Shown piece after piece: positions 9,497-19,106 of a stretch of DNA of 54,256 bases. The translations under genes were made by a program, and so were the position numbers. Positions within the stretch are counted from its first letter, which is position 1. Each line of letters begins with the position of its first letter. Below the pieces are notes generated by a model. That model had not been told where the DNA came from. It was given only the letters and a program-made list of their open reading frames with translations, and made no database searches. The stretch lies in the IMG/VR virus record IMGVR_UViG_3300046167_000162, positions 1-54,256 of that record. One strand, given 5' to 3'. Source of the stretch: a virus.

Positions 9497-10182
9497 TAGC
9501 GTCTTTCAACTACTATAGATCTCAAACGTAACTCATCATCAAACAAGATACGCTTCATGTGCCTCAAACCTTGTTCAAACTTTTGGGTGTGCATTGCAGC
9601 ACTTTGCTCGTTGCTACGGAAAGACATCATGTAGGCCATAGCGCCATCAATAATTACGTGGTTAAATCTTTCAGGTACAATGCAAACATCGTCATACAAA
9701 GTAAGAGAAGCAGGAGACCGCCAGTACACGTACTCTACTTCGTAACCAGCATCTGGAGAAGGAGTCACGCCAAAGCTTTCTCCAAAGGTCTGATACACAA
9801 GACTAGGGGTAGCTTGAGTTCCTGTGTCATTCTGAGGTCTGTGGTTTTTTAGGTACTCTTCGTAAGAGATAACTCTAAGGAGAGAAGGAGAGTTATTCTG
9901 GGAAGAAAGTTTCTTAATATAAAATGTCTCCCAGTCTACCCGTGAGTAGTCTGAAGGAAATGCGTACTCGTTAGTACCAGCTGTAAGGGTTTGGGTATAC
10001 GTAGTCTTAAGGAAAGGCCACTCCATACCAACTTGATAAACCTCTCTAAGGCTGCTATTGACTGCATCTTTAGCTACAGCTTGTACGTTACGTACAGTAT
10101 CAAAGCCGTCCCCAGCTACGTCAAGAGGAACTTCATTCAGTCTTCTTAATAGTTCGTTAGTCAGTTCAACGTAGTTGGACAT
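9496..10182 (-). CDS. Head-tail adaptor / tail tubular protein A-like
   Basis: A 228-residue protein. The pattern NYVELTNELLRRLNEV near the start, AVNSSLREVYQVGMEWPFL, an NEYAFPSDYSRVDWETFYI beta strand and a helical C-terminus is that of podovirus adaptor proteins (P22 gp4 / T7 gp11 class), which sit under the portal. Position directly after the coat gene and before the gp10-like hub supports this. It is separated from the coat gene by a hairpin, so expression may be lower than coat protein. Confidence 0.8.
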   Translation of the reverse strand: MSNYVELTNELLRRLNEVPLDVAGDGFDTVRNVQAVAKDAVNSSLREVYQVGMEWPFLKTTYTQTLTAGTNEYAFPSDYSRVDWETFYIKKLSSQNNSPSLLRVISYEEYLKNHRPQNDTGTQATPSLVYQTFGESFGVTPSPDAGYEVEYVYWRSPASLTLYDDVCIVPERFNHVIIDGAMAYMMSFRSNEQSAAMHTQKFEQGLRHMKRILFDDELRLRSIVVERR

Positions 10183-10260
10183 AGGGTATCTTCCATGCTT
10201 CTATTTTCTAGACTCTTTAAAGAACTTACTTGATTAAGTGCTTAAAGGAACCTATCTTGT

Positions 10261-10290
10261 AGGAAGGGGCTACCGTAGCAGCCCCTACCT
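10261..10290 (-). terminator. Hairpin after coat protein gene, possible leaky terminator
   Basis: AGG-A-AGGGGCT pairs with AGCCCCT-A-CCT around an 8-base loop, giving a 10-bp stem with one A-A mismatch, eight bases beyond the coat stop codon. On the minus strand the U tract after it is poor, so partial termination or protection of the coat mRNA 3' end is more likely than full termination. Confidence 0.5.
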
Positions 10291-10297
10291 TTAGATC

Positions 10298-11371
10298 TTA
10301 GGCCAAGTTGTACTTAGCTGTAACCAGAGCTTCTGGTCTCAGAATCTTTCTGCCGTAAAGGTGCATACCACGCACGATGTCAGCGAAGGAGTCTGGGTCA
10401 CGGTAAGTTTCAGTCTTGTTGATTTGCTCAGCAGTTGCTACAGCAGAATCATGACCAGCTACGATAGCACCGTAGTTAGTGGACTGGGCAGCTGTACCTG
10501 TTGTTGATGCGCCTGTGCCAACGGATGGCAAGTTGTTGGACACATAAACACGGAAGCCGTTCCAGTTGTTCAAGACGAGACCGTTACGCAAACCGTTAGA
10601 GTCACCGAAGTCTGCATTCAGAAGACGTGAATCTTCGTCCATCAGGATCTCCATCATGACTGGGTCAATAACAACCCAACGGCCAGCCTTGTCAACGCTC
10701 TTCTGGTCAAGCAAACGACCCATACGTGCAATCAACATAGTCGGTGAGACATATGCTGTTGGCAGGGCTGTTGCACCTGGAAGACGAGCAGCAACTGGGA
10801 TCGAGTCACCAGCTACACCAGCAGTTGTGATGTTGCCGAAGTCAGGGCGTGACAGTTTGTTGCCAGCCAAGAGTTCGTCAGAACCAGCTGTTGTGTCAGC
10901 CTTGGTACCGTTAACAGTGTCATTGACAGTGTCAGCGTTAGTGTGCAAAGCAGACTGCTTGAAGCCAGACAAGTAACCCAATACTTCTTGGTCATGCTGG
11001 TCAGCCAAGCGGAAAGCCGCACGGTTGGTAGCAAGGTCCATGAAGTTTACATGGGAGTGGGCTTCCTCGATGTCGTCCATCTTGAAGGCAAAATAGTTAG
11101 CTTTATCAACGACTAACGAGAAATCGGCATCGGTCAAATCTTGTGCAGCAATGGTTGTACCACGTGCATAAGCAGATACGCTTACCTCTGGCTCTTTGAT
11201 AATCTTAACAGTGTCACCTTGGTTTGCAATCTCACCAAAATAATCAGAGTTAGTGATGTCACCAACAACTGTAGATTTGCGGAAAGCAAGTTGTACTTTT
11301 TTCGAGTAGATTACGGAACTGAAGTTTCCGTTTGGAAGGTTGGTATAACCTCCCGCTGATGCGAATGCCAT
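10298..11371 (-). CDS. Major capsid (coat) protein
   Basis: A 357-residue protein with AGGAG before the ATG. It has the pattern of P22-gene-5-like/HK97-fold coat proteins of marine podoviruses: an early FSSVIYSKKVQLAFRKSTV, GDTVKIIKEPEVSV, LVVDKANYFAFKMDDIEEAHS, HDQEVLGYLSG, the VDKAGRWVVIDPVMMEILM core and the closing YGRKILRPEALVTAKY. It lies between scaffold and adaptor genes as expected. It has its own promoter, a long leader upstream and a hairpin downstream, fitting the most abundant virion protein. Confidence 0.93.
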   Translation of the reverse strand: MAFASAGGYTNLPNGNFSSVIYSKKVQLAFRKSTVVGDITNSDYFGEIANQGDTVKIIKEPEVSVSAYARGTTIAAQDLTDADFSLVVDKANYFAFKMDDIEEAHSHVNFMDLATNRAAFRLADQHDQEVLGYLSGFKQSALHTNADTVNDTVNGTKADTTAGSDELLAGNKLSRPDFGNITTAGVAGDSIPVAARLPGATALPTAYVSPTMLIARMGRLLDQKSVDKAGRWVVIDPVMMEILMDEDSRLLNADFGDSNGLRNGLVLNNWNGFRVYVSNNLPSVGTGASTTGTAAQSTNYGAIVAGHDSAVATAEQINKTETYRDPDSFADIVRGMHLYGRKILRPEALVTAKYNLA

Positions 11372-11660
11372 TTTAATTCTCCTAGAATGTTTGGCTTGAT
11401 AAGTAAGAATCTATTAGCCCACACAAGGTGCTTAATATATGTGAGTCGAGTTATGTGTGGAGATTCCAGTTAATAAAACCTAAGTCATCTATACTAAGAG
11501 GCTGTACATTTTCTAGGGTGCGTTAGGAAGACAGTTGGCCAACCATCAGTCTAACGGGCCTATACTTACACAGGTGTTCTTGGCGTTATGTTTAAGTTTA
11601 AGGTTTGGGAAGGTTTGTACAAGAAAAGAGGTAGTCCAAAAGGAGGCTCTTTAAACTGTA
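11372..11660 (-). other. Structured non-coding leader of the coat protein gene
   Basis: About 290 bases with no convincing ORF between the coat start and its promoter. On the minus strand it contains a 7-bp stem CCACACA/TGTGTGG with a 28-base loop (about 11421-11462), a longer imperfect hairpin bounded by CGTTAG/CTAACG (about 11520-11560), and AAAGAG/CTCTTT arms near its 5' end. This is an unusually long leader in a genome where most genes touch or overlap. A role in mRNA stability or late timing is inferred. Confidence 0.6.
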
Positions 11661-11668
11661 CGTACTTA

Positions 11669-11696
11669 GTTATATGCAGGTAAAAGTGTTTGTCAA
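11669..11696 (-). promoter_or_regulatory. Sigma70-type promoter for coat protein
   Basis: On the minus strand TTGACA (11696-11691) and TATAAC (11674-11669) are separated by 16 bases. It lies immediately after the scaffold stop codon and faces the coat gene. The hexamers are 6/6 and 5/6 matches to consensus, and the spacer equals that of two other promoters in the window. Confidence 0.75.
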
Positions 11697-11699
11697 CAC

Positions 11700-12641
11700 C
11701 TAACGTGCACTACCAGTAAGATCATACACGAATTTCCCTGTTCGCATAGCCTTACTAATCTCTTCTTCACGGGCTTCAAACTCTGCAGATGACATCTTAT
11801 TAACGTCTGACTCTCTAATCACTGAGCCACCTTCTGAAGGATCAACCTGTGTCCGTGAGCCTCTGCCTATAGGTTTAGCAGCTGCTTTTGTTTTAGCTTT
11901 CTTGTCTTGTGTTGTATGACCTGTATCAATCTTGTATAGATCAATAACTCTAACAACTGAGTCAGGGTCATCCATATTCTCGTAGAGTGCATCTCGTACC
12001 CACTTGGGTTGCTCTTCAGCCCACTGGTGAAATGAGTCCGATTCACGTAGCTTACTAAAGTCTGGGTGCGACTCACTGATCTTAGCCTCAGCAGTCTTGC
12101 GCTCTGCCTCATACTGGATCTCGTCTAGCTGTGACAATCTGTCTTCAGCCTTCTTGAACATCTCTTGGGCTTTCTTAGCGGCAATAGTTTCAACGATACC
12201 AGCTACGTCAGGGTACTCTCTAGCCCACTTTTCAATGTCTTCGTCTGACTTAGGGGGAACAATAGACTCTTTGCGCATTCTAGTTTCAAAGGAACTAAAC
12301 TTGTCTTCCCACTCTTTTTCTTTTTGCTGCATATGACGGCGGAGATCACCATAGCGTTTCTTAAAAGATTTTTCTTCAGCAGTTAAGTTAGAGTCATCTT
12401 CTTGTGCTTCAACTTCAGTGTTGGCTTCTTCTTGTTGGGTACTACTCGCAGCCTGTACTTCGGTTGTCTCAAGTCCCTCGCTATCGGATTCCTCTTCGAA
12501 GGTTTCACCTTTAGCCTCCGCTTCTAGTCGAGCGATCTCTTGTTCTTCTTGTTGGAGACGCTTACGTTTACGGTCATAGTTTGAACCTCGATCAACAAAA
12601 CCTGCTGACTTAGGGGATTGCATTGTTAGTAGTTCAGACAT
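11700..12641 (-). CDS. Capsid scaffolding protein
   Basis: A 313-residue, highly charged, Glu/Lys-rich, largely helical protein: KRKRLQQEEQEIARLEAEAK, an acidic linker of E/T/Q residues (about 45-95), KRYGDLRRHMQQKEKEWEDKFSS coiled coil, then a basic C-terminus. Composition and place between portal and coat genes are those of podovirus scaffolds, whose basic helix binds coat protein during procapsid assembly. No protease motif is visible, so it probably leaves the shell intact as in P22 and T7. Confidence 0.82.
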   Translation of the reverse strand: MSELLTMQSPKSAGFVDRGSNYDRKRKRLQQEEQEIARLEAEAKGETFEEESDSEGLETTEVQAASSTQQEEANTEVEAQEDDSNLTAEEKSFKKRYGDLRRHMQQKEKEWEDKFSSFETRMRKESIVPPKSDEDIEKWAREYPDVAGIVETIAAKKAQEMFKKAEDRLSQLDEIQYEAERKTAEAKISESHPDFSKLRESDSFHQWAEEQPKWVRDALYENMDDPDSVVRVIDLYKIDTGHTTQDKKAKTKAAAKPIGRGSRTQVDPSEGGSVIRESDVNKMSSAEFEAREEEISKAMRTGKFVYDLTGSAR

Positions 12642-12714
12642 TATATCTTCCTTGTGATGGGGCCAGCGGGATTGCTGGGTAGCCTTATTGTTTATTTGGA
12701 ATGCCTAGATGGGT

Positions 12715-12972
12715 TTACCGTGAGCCTAGGCCAGCACGTCTTATTGGTTGTTCCATTGGTTCTTGAGGTGGAGTAGGCGCTACCGTGGGTTCTGCTGGGG
12801 CTTCTCTTGGGAAGATAACAGAAAACATCTCACCCATCTCAGGTCCAAAGATCTTATCGAGAGGAGCAGCAAAAGGAGTGTTGGGTATGGTCTTAAGAAC
12901 CTCCTTCTCCTCTTCAGGCAGGCTTTGGTATCTTGAGAATATCTCTTCAAGGTAACTCGTGATTGGGTCCAT
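12715..12972 (-). CDS. Hypothetical protein next to scaffold
   Basis: An 85-residue acidic, Pro-rich protein (MDPITSYLEEIFSRYQ... FGPEMGEMFSVIFP, then a tail of Pro/Glu/Ala repeats). No family is recognised beyond its regular occurrence between portal-side and scaffold genes in marine podoviruses. It is followed by a 73-base gap before the scaffold gene. A small capsid-assembly or completion role is a guess from position only. Confidence 0.65.
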   Translation of the reverse strand: MDPITSYLEEIFSRYQSLPEEEKEVLKTIPNTPFAAPLDKIFGPEMGEMFSVIFPREAPAEPTVAPTPPQEPMEQPIRRAGLGSR

Positions 12973-13007
12973 TAGATTAAGTCCTTTTTAAAGTTAGTAA
13001 TCATACC

Positions 13008-16000
13008 TTAGACTACCTCACCGTTTTCTCTGATGAACTCAGCCTCACCGCCTAAAACGTCAAAGAGCTTCATCCAGAAGTTTTTAACTGGGGTAAAGAC
13101 GACACCGTGTCTATTTTCACCGTAGTAGTACTTACCGTAAGATACGAGTGGATCAGCAAAGGTTTTAGTAACAACCCACTTTACTATCTTAGACTTACGC
13201 ATTAGAGGCACTAAGACTTCTGCGAGTTTGTAATAGCCACGTCTATTGCGGTCTGTCATGTACTCGTCTCTGTACCTACGGACTACCTCATCCATTGTTC
13301 CGTTGCCGTATCGTGCTTCCAACATTATAAAGCAACAACCATCGCCAGAAGAGGAGGACGAAGAGGTAGAGGAGGAAGTGTCGTTACTGCCTGTAGCATT
13401 TTCGTTGACACCCGTGTAGGTTCTAGTAAGGTAGTTACCGTTTTCTGATTTTTTCCACTCAAAGCCGTCACCAGCGTACTGACCACCAGAGGTCACAGCA
13501 CCTACAGTTGTTGTGTCATTACCACTACTATCCTTTATGACAGAGGGGTTTGTATCAACCACAACAGACCGACCAGTAGTGGTGGTAACAGTATCTTTCT
13601 TAGGGGCTTTCCAAGGTTGGTTTGTTTTATCGTCAACAAGCTCTCCACCAACGTAAGATCGTCCATCGTTAGGGGTTAAGTTGTTAGCTAACTCCATGTA
13701 CGCAGTGTTTGTACCCTCGGGGTTATAGGCAATGCTGGCTTTCCTAGGCTCACCCGTCTTAGGGTCTGTTTTAACAGAGGTAACTTTAGGGTCCGTGACA
13801 GCAGTGGACTTTGGATCTGTAAGGGATTCAGGTCTGAGCTTAGGTCTAACTGAACTCTTAACAGACGTGTCTACCCGTTTAATAATACCCGAATCGTCAA
13901 TTGTTGCACCAGCATAACCAGGGCTATTCGCCAGAAGGTAATCATTTACATTACTTTTACCTACGTCATTGAGGTCATCATTGTAGATATACGGTACAGA
14001 CTCATCAGCATTTATATTTGTTATAGCCTCAAGAGCGTTATTGAAACGTTGAGTACCCTTCGCAAGGACACTATCTAGAGTTGTAACAATACCTGGTGCG
14101 TCCTTAAGGTAGTTATCTATTTCTTTTTGGATGGCAGCGGAGGATTCAGTATCCCCTAAAAAATCTGCCATATTCTTGTTAGCATTTGCTTTTGAGATTG
14201 CGGATAGTTGACTAACACCACTTGCTACACCAGCGAGTAAACCTAGACCTGGAGCTACTGCCCCAAGGAATGTTCCTGCACCTTTTGATACTTTGAAACC
14301 ACTCTCAAGGGCAGCCTTAGCTCCCTCAACGGTATCCTGTACATTAACACCACTGTCCTCGTACATAGCCTTGACACCTTCAGGAGTATCTGGGTTAACC
14401 TTTGTTTTAATGTCTACCTTAAAGTCTTCGTCATCAGTGTCATCAGCTGAAACTGTGGCACCCTCAGTCGATACACCACCAGTACTGTCTACTCCAGAGT
14501 CTGCAACACCAAAGTTAAGCTTTTGCCTATTTTCTGGTGTGTCCTCAACAAACTCGTTAAAGTCTGCTGGTACTGAGCTAATAGGTTTACCACCAAGCAT
14601 TAGAACTGAAAGTCTCCTACCGTCCTTATGAATGTAGAAGACGGTCTTCATAACCTTATCATTGCCGTCAGTCTTCGGCATAGAAGAAATGGGGGATGAG
14701 ACTACAGGAATGTTTGTTGTAGCTGGTCCACCTGGACCCTCTGACACACCGTAAACACCAGTACCACCAGTAAGAGCAGGAGGAACCATTGGGCCTCGTG
14801 TCGTGGGTAAAGGACTAATAGCACTCGGTTGAATTGGGTTTCCGAATGGATCAAGTGCAGGTTTAATGTCACCACCGTCAGCCATACCAATGGGTTTATT
14901 GTATTCTGTCTGCTGAGGTAAGTCAAGAGGCATTTGCTCAGGCATTGGTTTTGGCTGTTCAAGGGAGGGCATTGTCTGTTGGTTAACCATACCGCCTTGG
15001 AACATACCCATAGTTTCTGGATCGGAAGCCATAACCTCTTGGAGCAATGCCATCTCGTCTTCTGTTAGATCGTCTTCACCTTCTGGGACTGGCTCACCAC
15101 CAATGCGCCCATTAGCTTCCATGTCAGAAAGTTCGACCTTGGCTTGTTCTCTTAGATCCTCAAAGAACTTAACCCCATAGAATCGAGTAACATCCGCTGG
15201 AACAACGTACTCACCTTCAGACAGCATAGCAGGGATATCATCTCGAACTTCCTTAGGGGTTGAACCTGGTGGTACTTCATTCCCTGACACTGGGTCAATC
15301 TCTTCAACAGACCCACCGAAAGCCATCTCCATTTGTTTTCCCATTACTGCTCCGCCTTTTTTAAATTTGAATCTCACATCACTAGGAATGTCCACACCCG
15401 ACTGAGTTGCGAGAGGGGCAGGAGCTTCTGCTTTCTTCCAGTACTCCACACCTTTAGCGTACACACGATCACCGATAACTGTTGCCTCTTCAGCACCTTT
15501 AACAGCCTGTCCTGTCTTCAAATCAATAAACAAATGATGAGCACCTGGGTTTAAGCCGATCTCGACTAGATCACCACCTTCATCAAGTAGGTTTTTATTT
15601 GGTACATAGTCCCCATCAACCGACATAGCAGGGTATTTGCTTTTAGCCTCTGGTGTATCAATTTGTTTGATACGTGAGGCGATAGCAGTCCGTCCCTTTT
15701 GACTAACATTGAAGGTAACATTTCGAACAGTAGCAAAAGGTAAGTACGACATAGCCGTACCACTGAAAGAGCCTTTATGAAGTGTTTGTAGTTTATCTAA
15801 ACCTTTAGGCATGTCTGGGATAGTAGAGTTTAGATTTAGACGGACACCTACCCTAGTTCCTTCAGGAACTGCAGCGTTCATAAGAGCATTTGCTCTGGTG
15901 TTACCTGCAGTAGCATTCTTTGCTTTCTCTGCCATTCCAGAAGCGGTATTTGCATCATATCCTTTTAGAAACTTGCCGTCCTGCAATGCTTCATTAAAAC

Positions 16001-16790
16001 CAATCTCTAGAGGTTCAGCCGCTTTTTTCTTGATAGCACCCACACCAAAGGAAGACATGGAGTTAGGATCAATCTCATACTGCTTGGCCTTGTTAGATAA
16101 AGCCTTAACACCTTTAATACCGTACTTAGTGGCAAGACCACCCATGAGCCACATAGCGCCTTCAGTTGCTGCTGATGTGCCAGCTTTGCTTAGCTCTGAC
16201 TGGATGTAGTCGTAGTCACGCTCTTCCTCAGGTTTAGTGTACTCGTCAATGACGTTGACCATGTTACTGCCAGCATCATAGAACGGAACCAACCACTCGC
16301 CAGCATTATCTAGGCCAGCTATTAGCTCTTCCTCAGATACGTTCTCTTTTAGGTACGATCCAAAACCTGCAAAGTCAAAGGGACCATCACCTCTAAACCC
16401 TGGTCTACGGGAAGTTGCTGCCTTAACTCTAGCGTCTTTAGCTTCTTGCGTCTCTTCTAAAGGAGGTGTTGCTAAACCCAAAGCCTCTTCAGTTTGTTGG
16501 GCTAGGCCACCTTCGTTGAATTTTAAAGACTCACTTCTTTCTACAGCAGCTTTTATAGCATCTTTTTTATTTTTATGAGTACTTGTAGGCTCTATCACTT
16601 CAGCGTCTAACATCATCTTAAGAGTGTCATCGTCATAAGAGCGACCATCAAAAATAGTAGGTACGTTGATCCACTCACCTTTATACTTAAAGGTAGTAGA
16701 CTTTTCAGAGACCATTTCTCCCTCAGACGTTTCGTATACGTCACGACCAACCTGAGTTCTTTTACCTGTTCTCTTACCCACTTCAGCCAT
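13008..16790 (-). CDS. Giant multidomain virion protein with CFI-box C-terminus
   Basis: 1,260 residues in distinct parts. Residues ~1-95: a module around KYKGEWINVPTIFDGR seen at the start of phage structural proteins. ~290-460: a mixed alpha/beta domain with VRLNLNST..LHKGSFSGTAMSY, NVTFNVSQKGR..IASRI, HLFIDLKTGQAV and EATVIGDRVYAKG. ~490-560: the marine-phage motif DDIPAMLSEGEYVVPADV..FYGVKFFEDLR. Then Pro/Gly/Ser-rich linkers and a hydrophobic GXXXG-rich stretch (VAPGLGLLAGVASG), a Ser run, and finally GCCFIMLEARYG..VVRRYRDE, a CFI-box-CTERM-like domain. It sits between the portal-side 63-residue gene and scaffold, so a minor capsid or internal protein is likely. No catalytic residues can be assigned. 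Confidence 0.8.
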   Translation of the reverse strand: MAEVGKRTGKRTQVGRDVYETSEGEMVSEKSTTFKYKGEWINVPTIFDGRSYDDDTLKMMLDAEVIEPTSTHKNKKDAIKAAVERSESLKFNEGGLAQQTEEALGLATPPLEETQEAKDARVKAATSRRPGFRGDGPFDFAGFGSYLKENVSEEELIAGLDNAGEWLVPFYDAGSNMVNVIDEYTKPEEERDYDYIQSELSKAGTSAATEGAMWLMGGLATKYGIKGVKALSNKAKQYEIDPNSMSSFGVGAIKKKAAEPLEIGFNEALQDGKFLKGYDANTASGMAEKAKNATAGNTRANALMNAAVPEGTRVGVRLNLNSTIPDMPKGLDKLQTLHKGSFSGTAMSYLPFATVRNVTFNVSQKGRTAIASRIKQIDTPEAKSKYPAMSVDGDYVPNKNLLDEGGDLVEIGLNPGAHHLFIDLKTGQAVKGAEEATVIGDRVYAKGVEYWKKAEAPAPLATQSGVDIPSDVRFKFKKGGAVMGKQMEMAFGGSVEEIDPVSGNEVPPGSTPKEVRDDIPAMLSEGEYVVPADVTRFYGVKFFEDLREQAKVELSDMEANGRIGGEPVPEGEDDLTEDEMALLQEVMASDPETMGMFQGGMVNQQTMPSLEQPKPMPEQMPLDLPQQTEYNKPIGMADGGDIKPALDPFGNPIQPSAISPLPTTRGPMVPPALTGGTGVYGVSEGPGGPATTNIPVVSSPISSMPKTDGNDKVMKTVFYIHKDGRRLSVLMLGGKPISSVPADFNEFVEDTPENRQKLNFGVADSGVDSTGGVSTEGATVSADDTDDEDFKVDIKTKVNPDTPEGVKAMYEDSGVNVQDTVEGAKAALESGFKVSKGAGTFLGAVAPGLGLLAGVASGVSQLSAISKANANKNMADFLGDTESSAAIQKEIDNYLKDAPGIVTTLDSVLAKGTQRFNNALEAITNINADESVPYIYNDDLNDVGKSNVNDYLLANSPGYAGATIDDSGIIKRVDTSVKSSVRPKLRPESLTDPKSTAVTDPKVTSVKTDPKTGEPRKASIAYNPEGTNTAYMELANNLTPNDGRSYVGGELVDDKTNQPWKAPKKDTVTTTTGRSVVVDTNPSVIKDSSGNDTTTVGAVTSGGQYAGDGFEWKKSENGNYLTRTYTGVNENATGSNDTSSSTSSSSSSGDGCCFIMLEARYGNGTMDEVVRRYRDEYMTDRNRRGYYKLAEVLVPLMRKSKIVKWVVTKTFADPLVSYGKYYYGENRHGVVFTPVKNFWMKLFDVLGGEAEFIRENGEVV

Positions 16791-16974
16791 TAACTTTATC
16801 CCTTAAGAATTTAAACTTGTTCAAGCAAGCAGCCTGACCCTGAAGCCTCAGGAAGTCGTTAGTGTCTGTAGCTTGTTCCATCTGCCTGTGGACATCGTTG
16901 AGTCTGTCTTGGATCTCTTGGAGGAATGATTCCCACAAAGCTTTATCATTAACTAGAGGCTTCAGGTTGTGCAT
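16783..16974 (-). CDS. Small helical protein between portal and giant virion protein
   Basis: A 63-residue, mostly alpha-helical protein (KALWESFLQEIQDRLNDVHRQMEQ..DFLRLQGQAACLNKFKFLRD). Similar short helical proteins follow portal genes in T7-like and marine podoviruses; I know no function. It touches the portal gene at one base and overlaps the next gene by eight bases, so it is translationally coupled to both. Confidence 0.75.
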   Translation of the reverse strand: MHNLKPLVNDKALWESFLQEIQDRLNDVHRQMEQATDTNDFLRLQGQAACLNKFKFLRDKVNG

Positions 16975-19106
16975 TAAGCTGCCCCCTGTTGCCCAGTGTT
17001 ACCTGAGAAGCCCTGTTCTCCTGGCTGAGGGGCTGTTCCTGTTCCGATGTTGCCACCCCCTGCCCCAGAGGTATCCTGTACTCCAGGGGCCGCTCCTTGG
17101 CCCTGAGGCTGTTGTACACCTTCTTGGGGTTGTGGTTGAGGCTCAGGGTTCTGTGCTTGGAACTCTTTTAGTAACTCAGCTTGCAGTCTTGCGTCAGCCA
17201 TAGAGTTGACTACCTTATCAGGATCAAGGTCCATAGATTTAGCGATCTCACGGATGATGTAGTCCATCTTAGAGAAAGGAGCCAACGCAGGGTTCTGAGC
17301 AATCTGTAGGAACTGCATAAGACGCTGACTACGTACTTCATTAGCCATCAGGCTCTCAGTACCTTGGGCCTTAACCTCTAGGTCACCCTTAATCTCTTTG
17401 TCAAAGTCAAACTGCATATTAAAGTTAAAGAAAGCTTTGCCAAGAGGTGACAAGAGGTAGTCATCTACGTTCTTAACCACATTACGAATAGAACCGTTAG
17501 CAGCAGACATAAGCATACTAATGCCGCTTGCAGTCCTACCAACACCGCTAACCCCTGTTTGACCATGAGCAAAAGACGGGAACCCTGTCGATTCATCTGC
17601 TAACACCCTCGCTTTATCAAAAAGCTGCATATTCTCGTTAGAAACGTTAGGGAACTTGGTGCCAAACAAGGCTTGACCAGGTGCACCCCCTTGTCTTCTA
17701 AAGACTTTCCCAGGGTACACTGACATGTCTTGACCTGGTACTAGGTTTGTTTCGTCTACTTCAATGATCAAGTTACCGGATAGAGCAGCATTATCCACAG
17801 CCATTCTCATAAAACCGTTCATAAGGGTCTGTGTATCGTCCATGTTCTCAGCAATACCTACGCCGAAGAAGCTGTAAGGGTTCACCTCATAGGGAACTGC
17901 GTAGTAGGGGAGGTAGGACGGTGTAAATGGATTAAGGACAAGACGTAGTACCTGACCATTACACACCCAGATGTTCACAGACACTTGGTCTACATCTTCC
18001 ATATCTTCTGGGATGTCTACATTCTGGTCCTTAAGCATCTCGGTATCTACGTAACCCCAGAACTCCAAGACTTCGAAGCGTTCACTGCGAGTCTCTTGTT
18101 CGTCATCCTCCATGGCCTGTTCCCACCACTCTTTAGTGTAGGACTCACCCATAGTGATTGCTGTGTCGATAGCATTAGAACGGAAGAAAGGTCTCTTCTT
18201 TAAGGCACGTAGTTGTGTGCGAGACATCTTGTGTCGTTCTACGATAAACTCTGCGTCATCCATGTTAGATGCGTCTGGATCGGGGTAGAAGTTCCAGATA
18301 GAAACAGAAGAGCACCTTGGCATAGTCTTAATAAGAGGTGTGTACTCCCCTTCTTCAGACCAGTTAGGGTACTCTTTATCGACTGCAAACGGACCTTTCA
18401 TGATACCTGTTCCAAACAGAGCACACTCAAAGGCTGCAGTACGTAGTTCTTTCCTAGCGTTTGATTCCTCAAGCTGATCGTGGATCTTCTTTTCCATTTT
18501 CTTAGCAGCAATCATAGCTGGGTGGAAAGTGATCTGCGATGGAGACTCTGCTTCACCCTCTTTAAGGTCTTCCTGTACAGGTGCAAGTTTAGTCTTAAGG
18601 CCAGCTAGTCTCTCTCTAAAATCAACAAGAGTTTCTCCAGGTTCAATGGCTGGTGCCGCTCCGTAGTCAGCCTCAGGAACTTGCTGTTCATTCATCTTCT
18701 TGATAGTATCTTCAGTCTCAAGGTGAACAGCTTCTGTCACACCCTCAGGAAGGACTGTGGGATCAATGCTAATTGGGAACTTGTTGGCTCCAAAGAGTAC
18801 TTCTACAATCTGACCGTAGGCTGCAAGAACCTTGGTCTTAGTTACTTTAACAAATACTTTAGACTTCTCAGAAGAAGTAAACTGTACGTCTGGTCCGTAG
18901 ATGCCTCGGTAGTTCCGGTAGGCTCTAATCCAGCGTTGTTCTTCTCCGTGCCTAGCTGTTTCAGCTTTGTCAAAACGTTGTTGAACATAACCAACAATGG
19001 TACCTACTGAAGGGTCAGTACCCATTTCTTCTTCTGAGTCTTCGATGTAAGATACTTCAGCGTCTTCCATGTAGACTTCTTCAGCCAAGATGTCATCTTC
19101 TTCCAT
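16974..19106 (-). CDS. Portal protein (head-tail connector)
   Basis: 710 residues. An acidic N-terminus (EEDDILAEE) is followed by the portal body: VQQRFDKAETARHGEEQRWIRAYRNYRGIYG, FVKVTKTKVLAAYGQIVEVLFG, FHPAMIAAKKMEKKIHDQLEES, a clip-like region and the long crown helix region near KVVNSMADARLQAELLKEF. The C-terminus is Gln/Pro/Gly-rich, about 60 residues, low complexity. Length fits P22-like rather than T7-like portals. It is adjacent to the large terminase, as needed for DNA packaging. The low-complexity tail is possibly a DNA-facing barrel extension. Confidence 0.9.
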   Translation of the reverse strand: MEEDDILAEEVYMEDAEVSYIEDSEEEMGTDPSVGTIVGYVQQRFDKAETARHGEEQRWIRAYRNYRGIYGPDVQFTSSEKSKVFVKVTKTKVLAAYGQIVEVLFGANKFPISIDPTVLPEGVTEAVHLETEDTIKKMNEQQVPEADYGAAPAIEPGETLVDFRERLAGLKTKLAPVQEDLKEGEAESPSQITFHPAMIAAKKMEKKIHDQLEESNARKELRTAAFECALFGTGIMKGPFAVDKEYPNWSEEGEYTPLIKTMPRCSSVSIWNFYPDPDASNMDDAEFIVERHKMSRTQLRALKKRPFFRSNAIDTAITMGESYTKEWWEQAMEDDEQETRSERFEVLEFWGYVDTEMLKDQNVDIPEDMEDVDQVSVNIWVCNGQVLRLVLNPFTPSYLPYYAVPYEVNPYSFFGVGIAENMDDTQTLMNGFMRMAVDNAALSGNLIIEVDETNLVPGQDMSVYPGKVFRRQGGAPGQALFGTKFPNVSNENMQLFDKARVLADESTGFPSFAHGQTGVSGVGRTASGISMLMSAANGSIRNVVKNVDDYLLSPLGKAFFNFNMQFDFDKEIKGDLEVKAQGTESLMANEVRSQRLMQFLQIAQNPALAPFSKMDYIIREIAKSMDLDPDKVVNSMADARLQAELLKEFQAQNPEPQPQPQEGVQQPQGQGAAPGVQDTSGAGGGNIGTGTAPQPGEQGFSGNTGQQGAA

